The position numbers were made by a program, and so were the translations under genes. From Pseudomonadota bacterium (GTDB taxonomy: Bacteria > Pseudomonadota > Gammaproteobacteria > Burkholderiales > Burkholderiaceae_E), in the NCBI GenBank assembly GCA_029779435.1, contig JAKPAM010000284.1, positions 1 to 56,463 of the forward strand: a stretch of 56,463 nucleotides of DNA, read 5' to 3'. Each line of letters begins with the position of its first letter. Positions within the stretch are counted from its first letter, which is position 1. Below are positions 38,372-46,281 of the stretch, in pieces. The notes beneath the pieces are model-generated. The model did not search any database and was not told the origin of the DNA. It saw only the letters and a program-made list of their open reading frames with translations.

Positions 38372-39403
38372 CTAGGGAGTCGCGGTAGGAAGGGGAAGGG
38401 GAAGCGGACCGGGAATTCGAACGGGCGTCGCTACGCCGTCGCCGCTCTCCTGCCGGATCGACGCCTGCGTGACGTGGCTGCCCGGCGGCACGCTGTGCGT
38501 CAGCCAGACGTTGCCGCCGATCGTCGCGCCGCGACCGATGACGATCCGTCCCAGCAGCGTCGCTCCGGCGTAGATGACGACGTCATCTTCGATCTGCGGA
38601 TGGCGGAGCAGTCCCCTGGTCGGCAGCCCGTCGTCGCCGACCGGAAAGCGTCTGGCGCCCAGCGTCACCGCCTGGTAGATGCGCACGCGCTCGCCGATCG
38701 TCGCGGTCTCGCCGATCACGACGCCGGTGCCGTGATCGATCATCACGCCGGCGCCGATCGATGCGCCGGGATGAATGTCGATGCCGGTTTCGCCATGCGC
38801 CAGTTCGGCGATGATGCGGGCGATGATCGGCGTGCCGAGTCGATACAGTTCGTGCGCCAGCCGGTGGTGGATCATCGCCGCGATGCCCGGATAGCACAGC
38901 AGCACCTCGTCGACGCTGCCCGCTGCCGGATCACCGTCGAACGTCGCCTGCACGTCGACGTCGAGTGTCGCGCGAACGGTCGGCAGCACCTGAGCGAACT
39001 GGCGGACGATCGCGTCGGCGCGCTGCTCGACAGTGCCGGCATCGTCGATGTCGTGTCGACTCGCGCATCGCAGTTCGAGGCGAACCTGGTCCAGCAGTTT
39101 GTTCAGCGCCGTGTCTAGCGTGTGGCCGATGTAGTAGTCCTCGCCTTCCTGGCGCAGATCCGGCGGTCCCAGGCGCATCGGAAACAGCGCGCCGCGCAAT
39201 GCGTCGAGGATGTCGCGCAGCCGCTCGCGCGAAGGGAACTCGCGGCCGCCGAACTCCTGGTTGCGCTGCCGACTGGCGCGCCAGTGCTCGCGGACCGCGC
39301 GCAGGCGAGCGACGATGTCGTCGAGATCCCATTGCCGGCTGCGCGCACCGATGTCCGGCGTCGGGGGCGCGGCGGCAGAGGCTATCGTTACGGGCGGGGG
39401 CAT
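38372..39403 (-). CDS. epsC: Serine O-acetyltransferase (EpsC/CysE type) of the encapsulin operon
   Basis: Makes O-acetylserine from serine and acetyl-CoA, the precursor of cysteine. 343 residues: a long N-terminal helical domain with HTLDTALNKLLDQVRLELRC, then left-handed beta-helix hexapeptides (IDIHPGASIGAGVMIDHGTG, VVIGETATIGERVRIYQAVTLG and VIYAGATLLGRIVIGRGATIGG). The catalytic His/Asp pair is in the MIDHGTG region. It ends with a Pro-rich tail (IPGPLPLPLPTATP). This long SAT type is the usual companion of family 2A encapsulins; it supplies cysteine for the desulfurase cargo. 10 bp after the rhodanese gene, 21 bp before the shell gene. Confidence 0.93.
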   Translation of the reverse strand: MPPPVTIASAAAPPTPDIGARSRQWDLDDIVARLRAVREHWRASRQRNQEFGGREFPSRERLRDILDALRGALFPMRLGPPDLRQEGEDYYIGHTLDTALNKLLDQVRLELRCASRHDIDDAGTVEQRADAIVRQFAQVLPTVRATLDVDVQATFDGDPAAGSVDEVLLCYPGIAAMIHHRLAHELYRLGTPIIARIIAELAHGETGIDIHPGASIGAGVMIDHGTGVVIGETATIGERVRIYQAVTLGARRFPVGDDGLPTRGLLRHPQIEDDVVIYAGATLLGRIVIGRGATIGGNVWLTHSVPPGSHVTQASIRQESGDGVATPVRIPGPLPLPLPTATP

Positions 39404-39413
39404 CGTTCGTCGC

Positions 39414-39881
39414 TCAGTCCTGGACCCAGGGCAGGCCGTGCCAGCGCCAGCCGTTGTGATGGCCGCGCTGCCGGCTGTCGTCGAGATCGCCCTCGAAGCC
39501 TTCGAGCACGTTGAAGACCCGGGTGAAGCCGGCCTTGGCTGCCGCTTCGGCGGCCAGCAGCGAGCGCTTGCCGCTTCGGCACAGCAGCAGCACGGGCTGG
39601 TCCTTGCCGGTCTTCGCCTCGAGCTCGCGCACGAAGCGCGGATTGCGCGTCAGCGAGGTGCCCGAAGCCCAGGGCACGTGCAGCGTGTCCGGTACGTGGC
39701 CGACGAACTTGCGTTCCTCGGCGCTGCGCACGTCGACGACAACGGCTTCGTTCTCTTGAGCCAATTGCCAGGCCAGTCGGGGCGGGACACTGCCGGCGAA
39801 GCCGAGACCTTGCGCAGCGGCCTGCTCCCGGATGTTTTCCAGCGTCCGGGCAGCGGTTGAATCACTAAGGGTAACGGACAT
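39414..39881 (-). CDS. Rhodanese-like sulfurtransferase of the encapsulin operon
   Basis: First gene of the sulfur-encapsulin operon, 155 residues, single rhodanese domain. The active-site loop is CRSGKRS with catalytic Cys101, preceded by VVVDVRSAEERKFVGHVP. The end EGFEGDLDDSRQRGHHNGWR followed by WHGLPWVQD is a C-terminal extension seen in this subgroup. It carries sulfane sulfur as a persulfide, so it could pass sulfur to or from the desulfurase-shell complex. Start ATG 39881 has AGGAG nine bases upstream. No signal peptide; cytoplasmic. Confidence 0.92.
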   Translation of the reverse strand: MSVTLSDSTAARTLENIREQAAAQGLGFAGSVPPRLAWQLAQENEAVVVDVRSAEERKFVGHVPDTLHVPWASGTSLTRNPRFVRELEAKTGKDQPVLLLCRSGKRSLLAAEAAAKAGFTRVFNVLEGFEGDLDDSRQRGHHNGWRWHGLPWVQD

Positions 39882-40115
39882 GAATTCGGTCTCCTGAGTC
39901 TGCCAAAGGCACGATCGCTCGATGAACCGCGCATCGATCCGAGGAGCTTAGCGGCCGGCAACTTCGGCGCTAACCAAGAAAAACGTCAATGCAAATCAGC
40001 GCGAAGCGTCGGCGGGGGCGCGCGGCAGAGACCCTGATCCGGTCCCGACATCGTTTCCCCGGGGCCGGTCCGCTTGATAAGGTGGGGGCTGATCCGCTGA
40101 TCAAGACCGGAAAAG
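39882..40115. promoter_or_regulatory. Divergent control region of the encapsulin operon and nitroreductase gene
   Basis: 234 bp. On the minus strand a relatively A/T-rich segment near 39970-39995 includes TTGACG (39989-39984) followed by TTTTTCTTGGTTAG, but no good -10 at 16-18 bp. No convincing CysB-like or other named operator was found. No gene is seen in it. Confidence 0.35.
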
Positions 40116-40727
40116 ATGCCTACCCTCGACACGATGCCGCCTGCGTTGTCCGACGCGCAGCGGGCGGCGTTGGACATGCTGATGTCACGCCATTCCCCGT
40201 GGCCGCTGACCGAGCCGGCGCCGTCCGCGCCGGAACTCGACCTGGTGTTCCAGGCGGCGCTGCGCGCGCCCGACCACGGACAGTTGCGTCCGTGGCGCTT
40301 CATCGTCATCCGCGGCGACGCCCGTCACGCGCTCGCGAAGGTGTTCGCCCGGGCGGCTCGCGCGAGGGACCCGGACGGCAACGCCGAACGCTTCGCGAGC
40401 AAGGCGCTGTCGGCGCCCGTGCTGATCGCGCTGGGCGTCAGGATCGTCCATGGACACAAGGTACCGGCGAGCGAGCAGGTGCTGGCGGTCGGCGCCGGCG
40501 TGATGAACATGCTGAACGCGTTGCACGTGCTGGGCTATGGCGGGTTCTGGGCATCGGGACTGAACAGCAGGGACCCGCTGGTGCGACGTGAGCTGGGACT
40601 CGATGCCGGGGACGAACTGATCGGCTTCCTGTACGTCGGCACGCCGAAGGACCGCTCGGACCGCGGCGCTGCGCGACCCGATCCGGACGCCTGCGTCAGC
40701 GAATGGACGGGGCCGGCCGCACCCTGA
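40116..40727 (+). CDS. Nitroreductase family protein (YdjA-like)
   Basis: FMN-dependent NAD(P)H oxidoreductase of the compact YdjA type, 203 residues. Marks: MLMSRHSPWPL (FMN-binding Arg/His/Ser), FQAALRAPDHGQLRPWRFIV, VLAVGAGVMNMLNALHVLGYGGFW and LIGFLYVGTPKD. Such enzymes reduce nitroaromatics or quinones; physiological substrate unknown. ATG 40116 has GGAAAAG five bases before it. Divergent from the encapsulin operon, an association that may be incidental. Confidence 0.88.
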   Translation: MPTLDTMPPALSDAQRAALDMLMSRHSPWPLTEPAPSAPELDLVFQAALRAPDHGQLRPWRFIVIRGDARHALAKVFARAARARDPDGNAERFASKALSAPVLIALGVRIVHGHKVPASEQVLAVGAGVMNMLNALHVLGYGGFWASGLNSRDPLVRRELGLDAGDELIGFLYVGTPKDRSDRGAARPDPDACVSEWTGPAAP

Positions 40728-40750
40728 GAACCCGGGTCGGCCCGGTTCGA

Positions 40751-40756
40751 TAGAAT
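40751..40756 (+). promoter_or_regulatory. Candidate -10 box for the MFS gene
   Basis: TAGAAT in CGATAGAATCGCCGC, 30 bp before the MFS ATG. -35 not recognisable. Matches the TAGAATNNCCGC-like context seen before the DUF2863 gene. Confidence 0.3.
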
Positions 40757-40785
40757 CGCCGCTTCACCCACGCCCGCTCATCCGA

Positions 40786-42039
40786 ATGCCGTCCGACCCT
40801 CCAGCAAACGTCGACGATCGGCCTCGCGCCTTCGCCGCCCTGTATCACCGCGGCTACCGCCCGTTCCTGGTCGGCAACGTCCTGACGATGACGGCCGACT
40901 CGGTCGAGCACGTGATCAGCTACTGGGTCATGCACGAGCGCTTCGAATCGGCGGCGCTCGGGGGCTTCGCGGTGATTTCGCACTGGGTGCCGTACCTGCT
41001 GCTGTCGGTGTGGTCCGGATCGATGGCCGACCGCTTCGACGCGCGGCGGATGATCCAGCTCGGCATGGCGCTGTTCATGTTCGTATCGCTGGCCTGGGCG
41101 ATGCTGATCATGACCGACACGCTGCAGATGTGGCATGCGATGGTGCTGCTGGTGCTGCACGGCATCGCCGGCGTGTTCTGGTCGCCGCCGTCGCAGGTGC
41201 TGATCCATGACATCGTCGGTGCCAAGGATCTGCAAAGCGCGGTGCGGCTGAACGCCACCGGCCGTTGGCTCGGCCTGCTGGCGGGGCCGGCCGTCGGTGC
41301 CGCCTTCCTGCTGCTGTTCGGGCCGGCATGGGGCCTGGTCGTCAATGCGGCCGTCTACCTGCCGCTGACGCTGTGGCTGTGGAAGGCGCCTTATGGTCCG
41401 AAGTTCCGACAGGGCGATGCACCGCCGCCGCGCGCGGTGCGCGGATTCGCCGATATCTTCGCGACGCTGCGCGAGGTGCGTGGCCTGCCGGTGGTCGCAT
41501 CGATGGTGCTGCTGGCCGGCGGCGCGTCGCTGTTCATCGGCAACGCCTACCAGGCGCAGATGCCGGCCTTCGCGCACGACCTCGGCCATGGGCACCTGGA
41601 CTTCACGTACAGCGCGCTGATCGGCGCCGATGCGGCCGGCGCGCTGCTGGCCGGCATCCTGCTCGAAAGCCGCGGTCTGCTGCCGCCGTCGCCGCGCACC
41701 GCGTTCATGCTGGCGATGATCTGGTGCGTCGCGATCGCCGGTTTCGCGATGTCGTCGTCGCTGCCGCTGGCGATGGCGCTGCTGTTCGTCGCCGGCTTCG
41801 TCGAACTGTCGTTCGGGGCAATGGCGCAGACGCTCGTGCAGATCCATGCGCCGGCGGGCAGCCGCGGCCGGATCATCGGCGTCTACAACATGTCGGCGTT
41901 GGGCTTGCGATCGTTTTCCGGCGTGACCGTCGGCCTCGTCGGCGGCGCACTCGGCATCCACGCATCGTTGGCGCTGGCGGCCACCGCGATGCTGATCTAC
42001 ATCATCGCGATGCGGACGTGGCTGAGGGCGGCGCGGTGA
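40786..42039 (+). CDS. MFS transporter (EntS/MFS_3-like)
   Basis: Inner-membrane major facilitator with about 12 predicted helices in 417 residues. N-terminal YRPFLVGNVLTMTADSVEHV, the loop 2-3 motif GSMADRFDARRMIQLGMALF (basic pair typical of MFS), and WSPPSQVLIHDIVGAKDLQSAVRLNATGRWLGLLAGPAVG (in blocks), a signature of the enterobactin exporter EntS group. The protein is probably a drug or siderophore exporter; no siderophore genes are nearby, so substrate is open. Confidence 0.85.
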   Translation: MPSDPPANVDDRPRAFAALYHRGYRPFLVGNVLTMTADSVEHVISYWVMHERFESAALGGFAVISHWVPYLLLSVWSGSMADRFDARRMIQLGMALFMFVSLAWAMLIMTDTLQMWHAMVLLVLHGIAGVFWSPPSQVLIHDIVGAKDLQSAVRLNATGRWLGLLAGPAVGAAFLLLFGPAWGLVVNAAVYLPLTLWLWKAPYGPKFRQGDAPPPRAVRGFADIFATLREVRGLPVVASMVLLAGGASLFIGNAYQAQMPAFAHDLGHGHLDFTYSALIGADAAGALLAGILLESRGLLPPSPRTAFMLAMIWCVAIAGFAMSSSLPLAMALLFVAGFVELSFGAMAQTLVQIHAPAGSRGRIIGVYNMSALGLRSFSGVTVGLVGGALGIHASLALAATAMLIYIIAMRTWLRAAR

Positions 42040-42061
42040 CCGGGGATCGCGATGACGCGCT

Positions 42062-42110
42062 GGGGGGCGGATAGCGGATCAGCCCGATCCCGGCCGGTGC
42101 GCCGCCCCCC
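42062..42110. terminator. Stem-loop between convergent MFS and lipoprotein genes
   Basis: GGGGGGCGG (42062-42070) and CCGCCCCCC (42102-42110) are a perfect 9-bp inverted repeat in the 142-bp convergent gap. No T-run, loop 31 nt. Likely a shared transcription end. Confidence 0.4.
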
Positions 42111-42181
42111 GGCGTGGCGATCACCGTGCCGGAAGCCGGAAGCGGGAAGCGCGCGGGGCGGTATCGGCGTACCGAGCGGCT

Positions 42182-42793
42182 TCATGATCGGGAAGCGAGG
42201 CAACCCCAGAAGGTTTTCTTCATGAACGTATCCATCGGGGTTTGCTGGTCGGGTCCATAGATCCGTCTCGCGGTCGCCTCGATCAGCGCGCGCGGGTAGA
42301 CCTTCTCGTTCGGCAGCTTGCGCGCGGTACGGGCCACGGCCTGCTCCTCGGTCGCGCTCATCGATTTGTCCACCATGATGAAGAAGGCGATGTCGGTCTG
42401 GGCGAAGCACAGGCGCTTGTCTTCCCGCGTACTCTCGGTCGCCAGGCGTTCCCGCTGCGTGCAAGCGGTCAACGTGTCGGCCGCATAGTCGGCGTAGTGC
42501 CGGATCTGGCCGCTGTCGACACCTTCGAACATCTTTTCGACGATCTGCCGCGCTTCTGGGTCGGGGGTGCGGCCCAGGTACGACAGCACCTCGGCCTTGT
42601 CGCGCTTGGTGAGCAGCATGTATTGCCGGCCCGCGTTCAGCGCGAGGAAGCCTTCGGTCTCGCAGAGCCGGAACGTGGCGACCTGCAGTTGCTTGGCGGT
42701 GGAAGCGGGCGGCGGGGAAGTTTTGGGGGGCGGCTGGGTGCAGGCGGTCACCAGCGTCGCCATGGCTGAAACCGCCACGAGTGCGAAGCGCAT
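42182..42793 (-). CDS. Hypothetical lipoprotein
   Basis: 203 residues, family not recognised. A lipobox (MATLVTAC, Cys 18) and Pro/Thr/Ser-rich linker mark it as a lipoprotein; Gln follows the Cys, favouring outer-membrane sorting. The mature part is mainly helical and has four Cys (RLCETEG, LTACTQR, KRLCFAQ, FWGCLAS), which could form two disulfides in the periplasm. ATG 42793 has AAGGGA five bases upstream. It is downstream of, but not clearly co-transcribed with, the GST gene (243-bp gap). Confidence 0.75.
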   Translation of the reverse strand: MRFALVAVSAMATLVTACTQPPPKTSPPPASTAKQLQVATFRLCETEGFLALNAGRQYMLLTKRDKAEVLSYLGRTPDPEARQIVEKMFEGVDSGQIRHYADYAADTLTACTQRERLATESTREDKRLCFAQTDIAFFIMVDKSMSATEEQAVARTARKLPNEKVYPRALIEATARRIYGPDQQTPMDTFMKKTFWGCLASRS

Positions 42794-43036
42794 CGATGTC
42801 CCTTCGTGTGATCGACGTTGTCCACGTCAGGCGATCCCGTACCGCAACGCTCACACGGTGCGAGCGGCGGCCTCCTGTACGGGCTGACGGCGTCGTGGAC
42901 TCCGTCCACGCGCAGCATGAACGTCGATCGCCTGGCGGCCTCCTGACGGTACGGCCAGGGCACGAAAGTTTCGAATTTGCCCTGTCGTGCCGATGCGTGC
43001 GGCCGCCATGCTGCCGATCGGTATCGTCGCGGCTGC
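42794..43036. other. Structured intergenic region between GST and lipoprotein genes
   Basis: 243 bp without a credible gene. It contains a 12-bp direct repeat GGCGGCCTCCTG (42866-42877, 42934-42945), a 7-bp hairpin CGTGGAC-tcc-GTCCACG (42894-42910), and the inverted repeat CAGGGCA (42956-42962)/TGCCCTG (42978-42984) enclosing CGAAAGTTTCG. Could be a small RNA, a terminator/promoter pair or remnant of a repeat. Confidence 0.45.
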
Positions 43037-43642
43037 TTAGAGCAGGCCTTCGGCCTTCATCGCCGCCTGCACGGCCGGCCGGGCGGCGACACGCTCGCGG
43101 TACGCCACCAGGTTCTTCAGGCCGCTGATGTCGATGTTCATCGGCTTGGTCCAGTTGCTGACGGTGAACAGGTAGCCGTCGGCGACGGTGAAGTCGTCGC
43201 CCATCAGGTAGTTCTTGCCGGCCAGTTCGCCATCGACCCAGGTCAGGCGTTCGACCAGCTTGGCCTTGAACGCGGCCTTGACGTCGTCGCCGAACGCGGG
43301 ATTGAACAGCGGGCTGAAGCCCTTGTGCAGCTCGGTGCCGATGAAGTTGAGCCAGCTCTGCAACTGGTAGCGCGCAAGGCTGCCGTTGAGCGGCGCCAGC
43401 TTCTTGGCGGGCGCCTGGTCGGCGATGTACTGCACGATGGCCGGGCCTTCGCGCAGGCCGGTGCCGTCGTCCAGCACCAGGTAGGGCACGTAGCCGAGCG
43501 GGTTGACTTTGCGGTAGTCGGAGCCGTCGGGCAGCACCTTGGTCTTCGTGGGGGCCAGGACGGCCTCGTACTTCAGGCCGGATTCCTCCAGCGCGATGTG
43601 CGGCGAGAGCGAGCAGGCGCCGGGGGAGTAGAAGAGCTTCAT
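43037..43642 (-). CDS. Beta-class glutathione S-transferase
   Basis: 201-residue cytosolic GST. It starts MKLFYSPGACSLSPHIALEE, with Cys10 as in bacterial beta-class enzymes, and continues KVLPDGSDYRKVNPLGYVPYL (thioredoxin fold, cis-Pro), EGPAIVQYIADQ (glutathione gamma-Glu contact) and the helical C-terminal domain with MGDDFTVADGYLFTVSNW. Conjugates or peroxidises electrophiles with glutathione. Start ATG 43642; the frame upstream extends to 43783 but lacks family similarity. A palindrome CAGCAATTGCTG lies 41 bp upstream. Confidence 0.93.
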   Translation of the reverse strand: MKLFYSPGACSLSPHIALEESGLKYEAVLAPTKTKVLPDGSDYRKVNPLGYVPYLVLDDGTGLREGPAIVQYIADQAPAKKLAPLNGSLARYQLQSWLNFIGTELHKGFSPLFNPAFGDDVKAAFKAKLVERLTWVDGELAGKNYLMGDDFTVADGYLFTVSNWTKPMNIDISGLKNLVAYRERVAARPAVQAAMKAEGLL

Positions 43643-43682
43643 GTCCAGTGTCCTTGCGGTGATGAAAGCCGGACAAGTATTG

Positions 43683-43694
43683 CAGCAATTGCTG
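43683..43694. promoter_or_regulatory. 12-bp palindrome upstream of GST
   Basis: CAGCAATTGCTG is perfectly palindromic and A/T-richer than its surroundings, 41 bp before the GST start. Candidate operator for a MarR- or LysR-type regulator; none is encoded next to it. Confidence 0.4.
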
Positions 43695-43801
43695 TCGGTT
43701 GTCGGCACACGTTGTCGGCTACCGCGTGATGCGGATCGATATCGTCGCGACGGGGACGTGGCCCGGGGCGGCGCGCTGATCATCAGCGCGCCGGCCGGTG
43801 A

Positions 43802-44179
43802 TCAATTGCGGCCCTGACATCGATGCGCGCGTAGCGCGGCGCGGGCGGCCTGTGCCTTGTCGGGGTCCAGAGGAATCGCGGCAACGGACGAGACGTTGGC
43901 GGGGGCCGGTGATGCATCCGCGCCTGCTTGCGCATTCGCGTCTGTCTTCGGCCCATCCTTGCGCCGTGCGTCGTCGTGCGATGCCCGCAGATTGCGTCCC
44001 GGGACGTTCGCGTAGCGCAGGCAATCGTCGTCATCGATGGCGGCCCTCGCTTCATCGAGCAGCCGGGCCAGACGCTCGATCGTTACGTGTCGCGTGTCCT
44101 TGTGGTTCCACCGCGCGATGAAGTCGGCGCAGTCGGGTAATGCCGGCGAAGGCGGAGAATCGCTCGAAGAGGGAGACAT
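43802..44179 (-). CDS. Hypothetical protein, 125 residues
   Basis: Family not recognised. ATG 44179 is preceded by AAGGAG with good spacing, so translation is likely. The protein has a Ser/Pro-rich start, a short helical centre (DFIARWNHKDTRHVTIERLARLLDEARAAIDDDD in two blocks) and an Ala/Asp-rich C-terminus. No signal peptide or membrane helix. A long hairpin (44201-44254) lies in its 5' leader. Confidence 0.55.
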   Translation of the reverse strand: MSPSSSDSPPSPALPDCADFIARWNHKDTRHVTIERLARLLDEARAAIDDDDCLRYANVPGRNLRASHDDARRKDGPKTDANAQAGADASPAPANVSSVAAIPLDPDKAQAARAALRAHRCQGRN

Positions 44180-44200
44180 CGCGTAACTCCTTCGGCCTCG

Positions 44201-44254
44201 ATGTCGGAAGGGGCGAATGCGTGCGGCGCGAATCCGTGCATTCCCTTTCGACAT
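44201..44254 (-). promoter_or_regulatory. Long hairpin in the leader of the 43802-44179 gene
   Basis: ATGTCGGAAGGGGCGAATGC (44201-44220) pairs with GCATTCCCTTTCGACAT (44238-44254), 16 pairs with one mismatch and a 3-nt bulge, 17-nt loop, about 20 nt before the ribosome site of the minus-strand gene. Might be a terminator of upstream transcription or an mRNA-level control element. Confidence 0.45.
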
Positions 44255-44394
44255 TGAGCACCATGCGCGTCATTCCGGCCATCGGCCGGGGCCTACATGC
44301 GCGTCCGTGGATGTCCCACGCGCGCGCCGTTTCGTCTCTCGAGGGCGAAACGTTCGCCGCGCGCCCCGTCGGGACGCGCGCGCAGGGTTACCGT

Positions 44395-44856
44395 TCAGCC
44401 AGCCGCGGGCGGCGGTTGCCGGACCAGCATTACCGGCACCGACGCGATGCGTGCCAGATTCTCGGCATCGCTGCCGATCAGCAAGCGCTCGATGCCGCGC
44501 CGACCGTGCGTGCCGAGGACGATCAGATCGCATCGGTCGTGCTCGGCCTGTCGCGCGATCAGGTCGGCGACGCGTTCCCCGTGGTTCTCGATCATCACGT
44601 TGTCCACGATCACGCCGGACTTCCGCAACTGGCGGGCCGCGTCCTCGAGCCAACCCTTGCCGGAACGCAGCAGGGCCGGGCGCACGTCCTGGATATAGAC
44701 GGACGGGCGCGCATAGCCGTTGCGGTAGCTCTGGTCGTCGACGACGTGCAGCAGCACGATCCGCGCGCGGCACAACCGTGCGATCGCGGCGGCGTGGTCC
44801 AGGGCCAGGCGCGAGGTGTCGCTGCCATCGATGGGGACGAGGATCTTCTGGTACAT
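44395..44856 (-). CDS. Universal stress protein (UspA family)
   Basis: 153-residue single-domain Usp. N-terminal MYQKILVPIDGSDTSRLALD, central ARIVLLHVVDDQ, and the ATP-binding tail VLGTHGRRGIERLLIGSDAE...VPVMLVR with the G-2x-G-9x-G(S) pattern typical of nucleotide-binding members. Usp proteins aid survival under stasis, anoxia or oxidative stress. It is divergent from the Zn-alcohol dehydrogenase gene, a pairing often seen in anoxia-induced gene sets. Confidence 0.93.
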   Translation of the reverse strand: MYQKILVPIDGSDTSRLALDHAAAIARLCRARIVLLHVVDDQSYRNGYARPSVYIQDVRPALLRSGKGWLEDAARQLRKSGVIVDNVMIENHGERVADLIARQAEHDRCDLIVLGTHGRRGIERLLIGSDAENLARIASVPVMLVRQPPPAAG

Positions 44857-45167
44857 CGCGTGGGCGGCGGCGTTCGCGGACCCGGAGATCCCGCGGCGAA
44901 CACGTACCGCTCGGGAGATTGATACATTGATGATTGTGGACGCGGGTCGAGGCGGGGAGAAGCCATGCGGGTGCCGTGGCTTGCGGCAGATCAAGACGAC
45001 GGCGACCGCTGGCGGAGGACTGGTCTTCGCCATGGCGAACCGCTGGCGCAGGGGGGACAATGCCCTCATGCCGGGAGGTGAGGCACGCGAGTCGTGACGA
45101 TCCTGGAAGCGCGTGTGGGTCGTAGGGGCATCTCTTGGGCGCGCATGACTCCAACAGGGACTTTGCA
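44857..45167. other. Divergent intergenic region Usp / alcohol dehydrogenase
   Basis: 311 bp, no gene seen. Near 44918-44936 is an A/T-rich element, ATTGAT-AC-ATTGAT-G-ATTG, three spaced direct copies of ATTG(AT). An imperfect direct repeat GCGACCGCTGGCGGAGG / GCGAACCGCTGGCGCAGG lies at about 45002-45050. No complete sigma-70 promoter could be assigned. Confidence 0.4.
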
Positions 45168-46178
45168 ATGGACGCCATGATTCTCGAAGCGCCCGGCCGG
45201 CCGCTGCGTCGGGTGGCGCTGTCCGATCCGCAGCCTGGTGCGGGCCAGCTTCGCATCCGCGTATCCGCCTGCGGGGTCTGCCGTACCGATCTGCATGTCG
45301 TCGATGGCGAGCTGCCGCATCCTCGCCTGCCGATCATCCCGGGCCACGAGATCGTCGGCCGGGTCGATGCCGTCGGCCCCGGCGTGCCGGCCTCGCGGAT
45401 CGGCGAGCGCGTCGGCGTGCCGTGGCTGGGCCACACTTGCGGCGTCTGTCCTTATTGCCAGGGCGGGCAGGAGAACCTTTGCGACGACCCGGGTTTTACC
45501 GGCTACACGCTGAACGGCGGTTATGCCACGGCTGCGGTGGCCGATGCGCGCCATGCGTTCGCGTTGGGTGAAGAGGGCGACGACATCTCGCTGGCGCCGC
45601 TGCTGTGCGCCGGGTTGATCGGCTGGCGCGCGTTGTCGATCGCCGGGCGGGGTAAGCGCTTGGGGCTCTACGGCTTCGGTGCGGCGGCGCACATCATCGC
45701 GCAGGTCGCGCGCTGGCAGGGCCGGACGGTGTTCGCGTTCACGCGGCCCGGCGATGCGGCATCGGCCGCGTTCGCACGTTCGCTGGGGGCGGCGTGGGCC
45801 GGCGGCTCCGACGAAGCGCCGCCCGAACCGCTCGATGCGGCCATCCTGTTCGCGCCGGTCGGCGCGCTGGTGCCCGTGGCGCTAAGGGCCGTGCGCAAGG
45901 GCGGGCGCGTCGTCTGCGCCGGCATCCACATGAGCGACATCCCGAGCTTTCCGTATTCGCTGCTGTGGGAAGAGCGCCAGATCGTGTCGGTGGCCAACTT
46001 GACACGACAGGACGGCCTCGACTTCCTGGCCGTCGCGCCGCAGGTGGGCATCGTCACGAAGACGACGACGTATCCGCTCGGTGATGCGAATCGCGCGCTC
46101 GACGATCTGCGGGCGGGGCGCTTCGATGGCGCGGCGGTGCTGGTGCCGGACCCGCCGGACCAGAGTGGTGGTCAGTGA
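45168..46178 (+). CDS. Zinc-dependent alcohol dehydrogenase (MDR family)
   Basis: 336-residue medium-chain dehydrogenase of the AdhP-like type. Catalytic zinc residues are in SACGVCRTDLHVVDGE (Cys) and PGHEIVGRVDAVG (His, Glu). The structural zinc lobe CGVCPYCQGGQENLC has all four Cys. Rossmann motif LGLYGFGAAAHI lies near 175. GYTLNGGYATAAVAD and FALGEEGDDISLAPLLCAGLIGWRAL are typical of the family. ATG 45168 has AGGGA upstream. Likely interconverts alcohol and aldehyde with NAD(H); the Usp neighbour suggests use under oxygen limitation or stress. Confidence 0.92.
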   Translation: MDAMILEAPGRPLRRVALSDPQPGAGQLRIRVSACGVCRTDLHVVDGELPHPRLPIIPGHEIVGRVDAVGPGVPASRIGERVGVPWLGHTCGVCPYCQGGQENLCDDPGFTGYTLNGGYATAAVADARHAFALGEEGDDISLAPLLCAGLIGWRALSIAGRGKRLGLYGFGAAAHIIAQVARWQGRTVFAFTRPGDAASAAFARSLGAAWAGGSDEAPPEPLDAAILFAPVGALVPVALRAVRKGGRVVCAGIHMSDIPSFPYSLLWEERQIVSVANLTRQDGLDFLAVAPQVGIVTKTTTYPLGDANRALDDLRAGRFDGAAVLVPDPPDQSGGQ

Positions 46179-46281
46179 GCGCGGAGAGCGAAGTCGGTCG
46201 CCCAGGTCTCATGACGCACCGAACGCTGGTTGGTCGCCGCGCGCGGCGGCATGTGGTGCGTCATCGGTCCTCAGTTGCTCG

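Noticed and set aside
44918-44936. Fnr/Anr box between Usp and alcohol dehydrogenase
   Set aside because: TTGAT copies are direct, not the inverted TTGAT-N4-ATCAA needed for Fnr-type sites.
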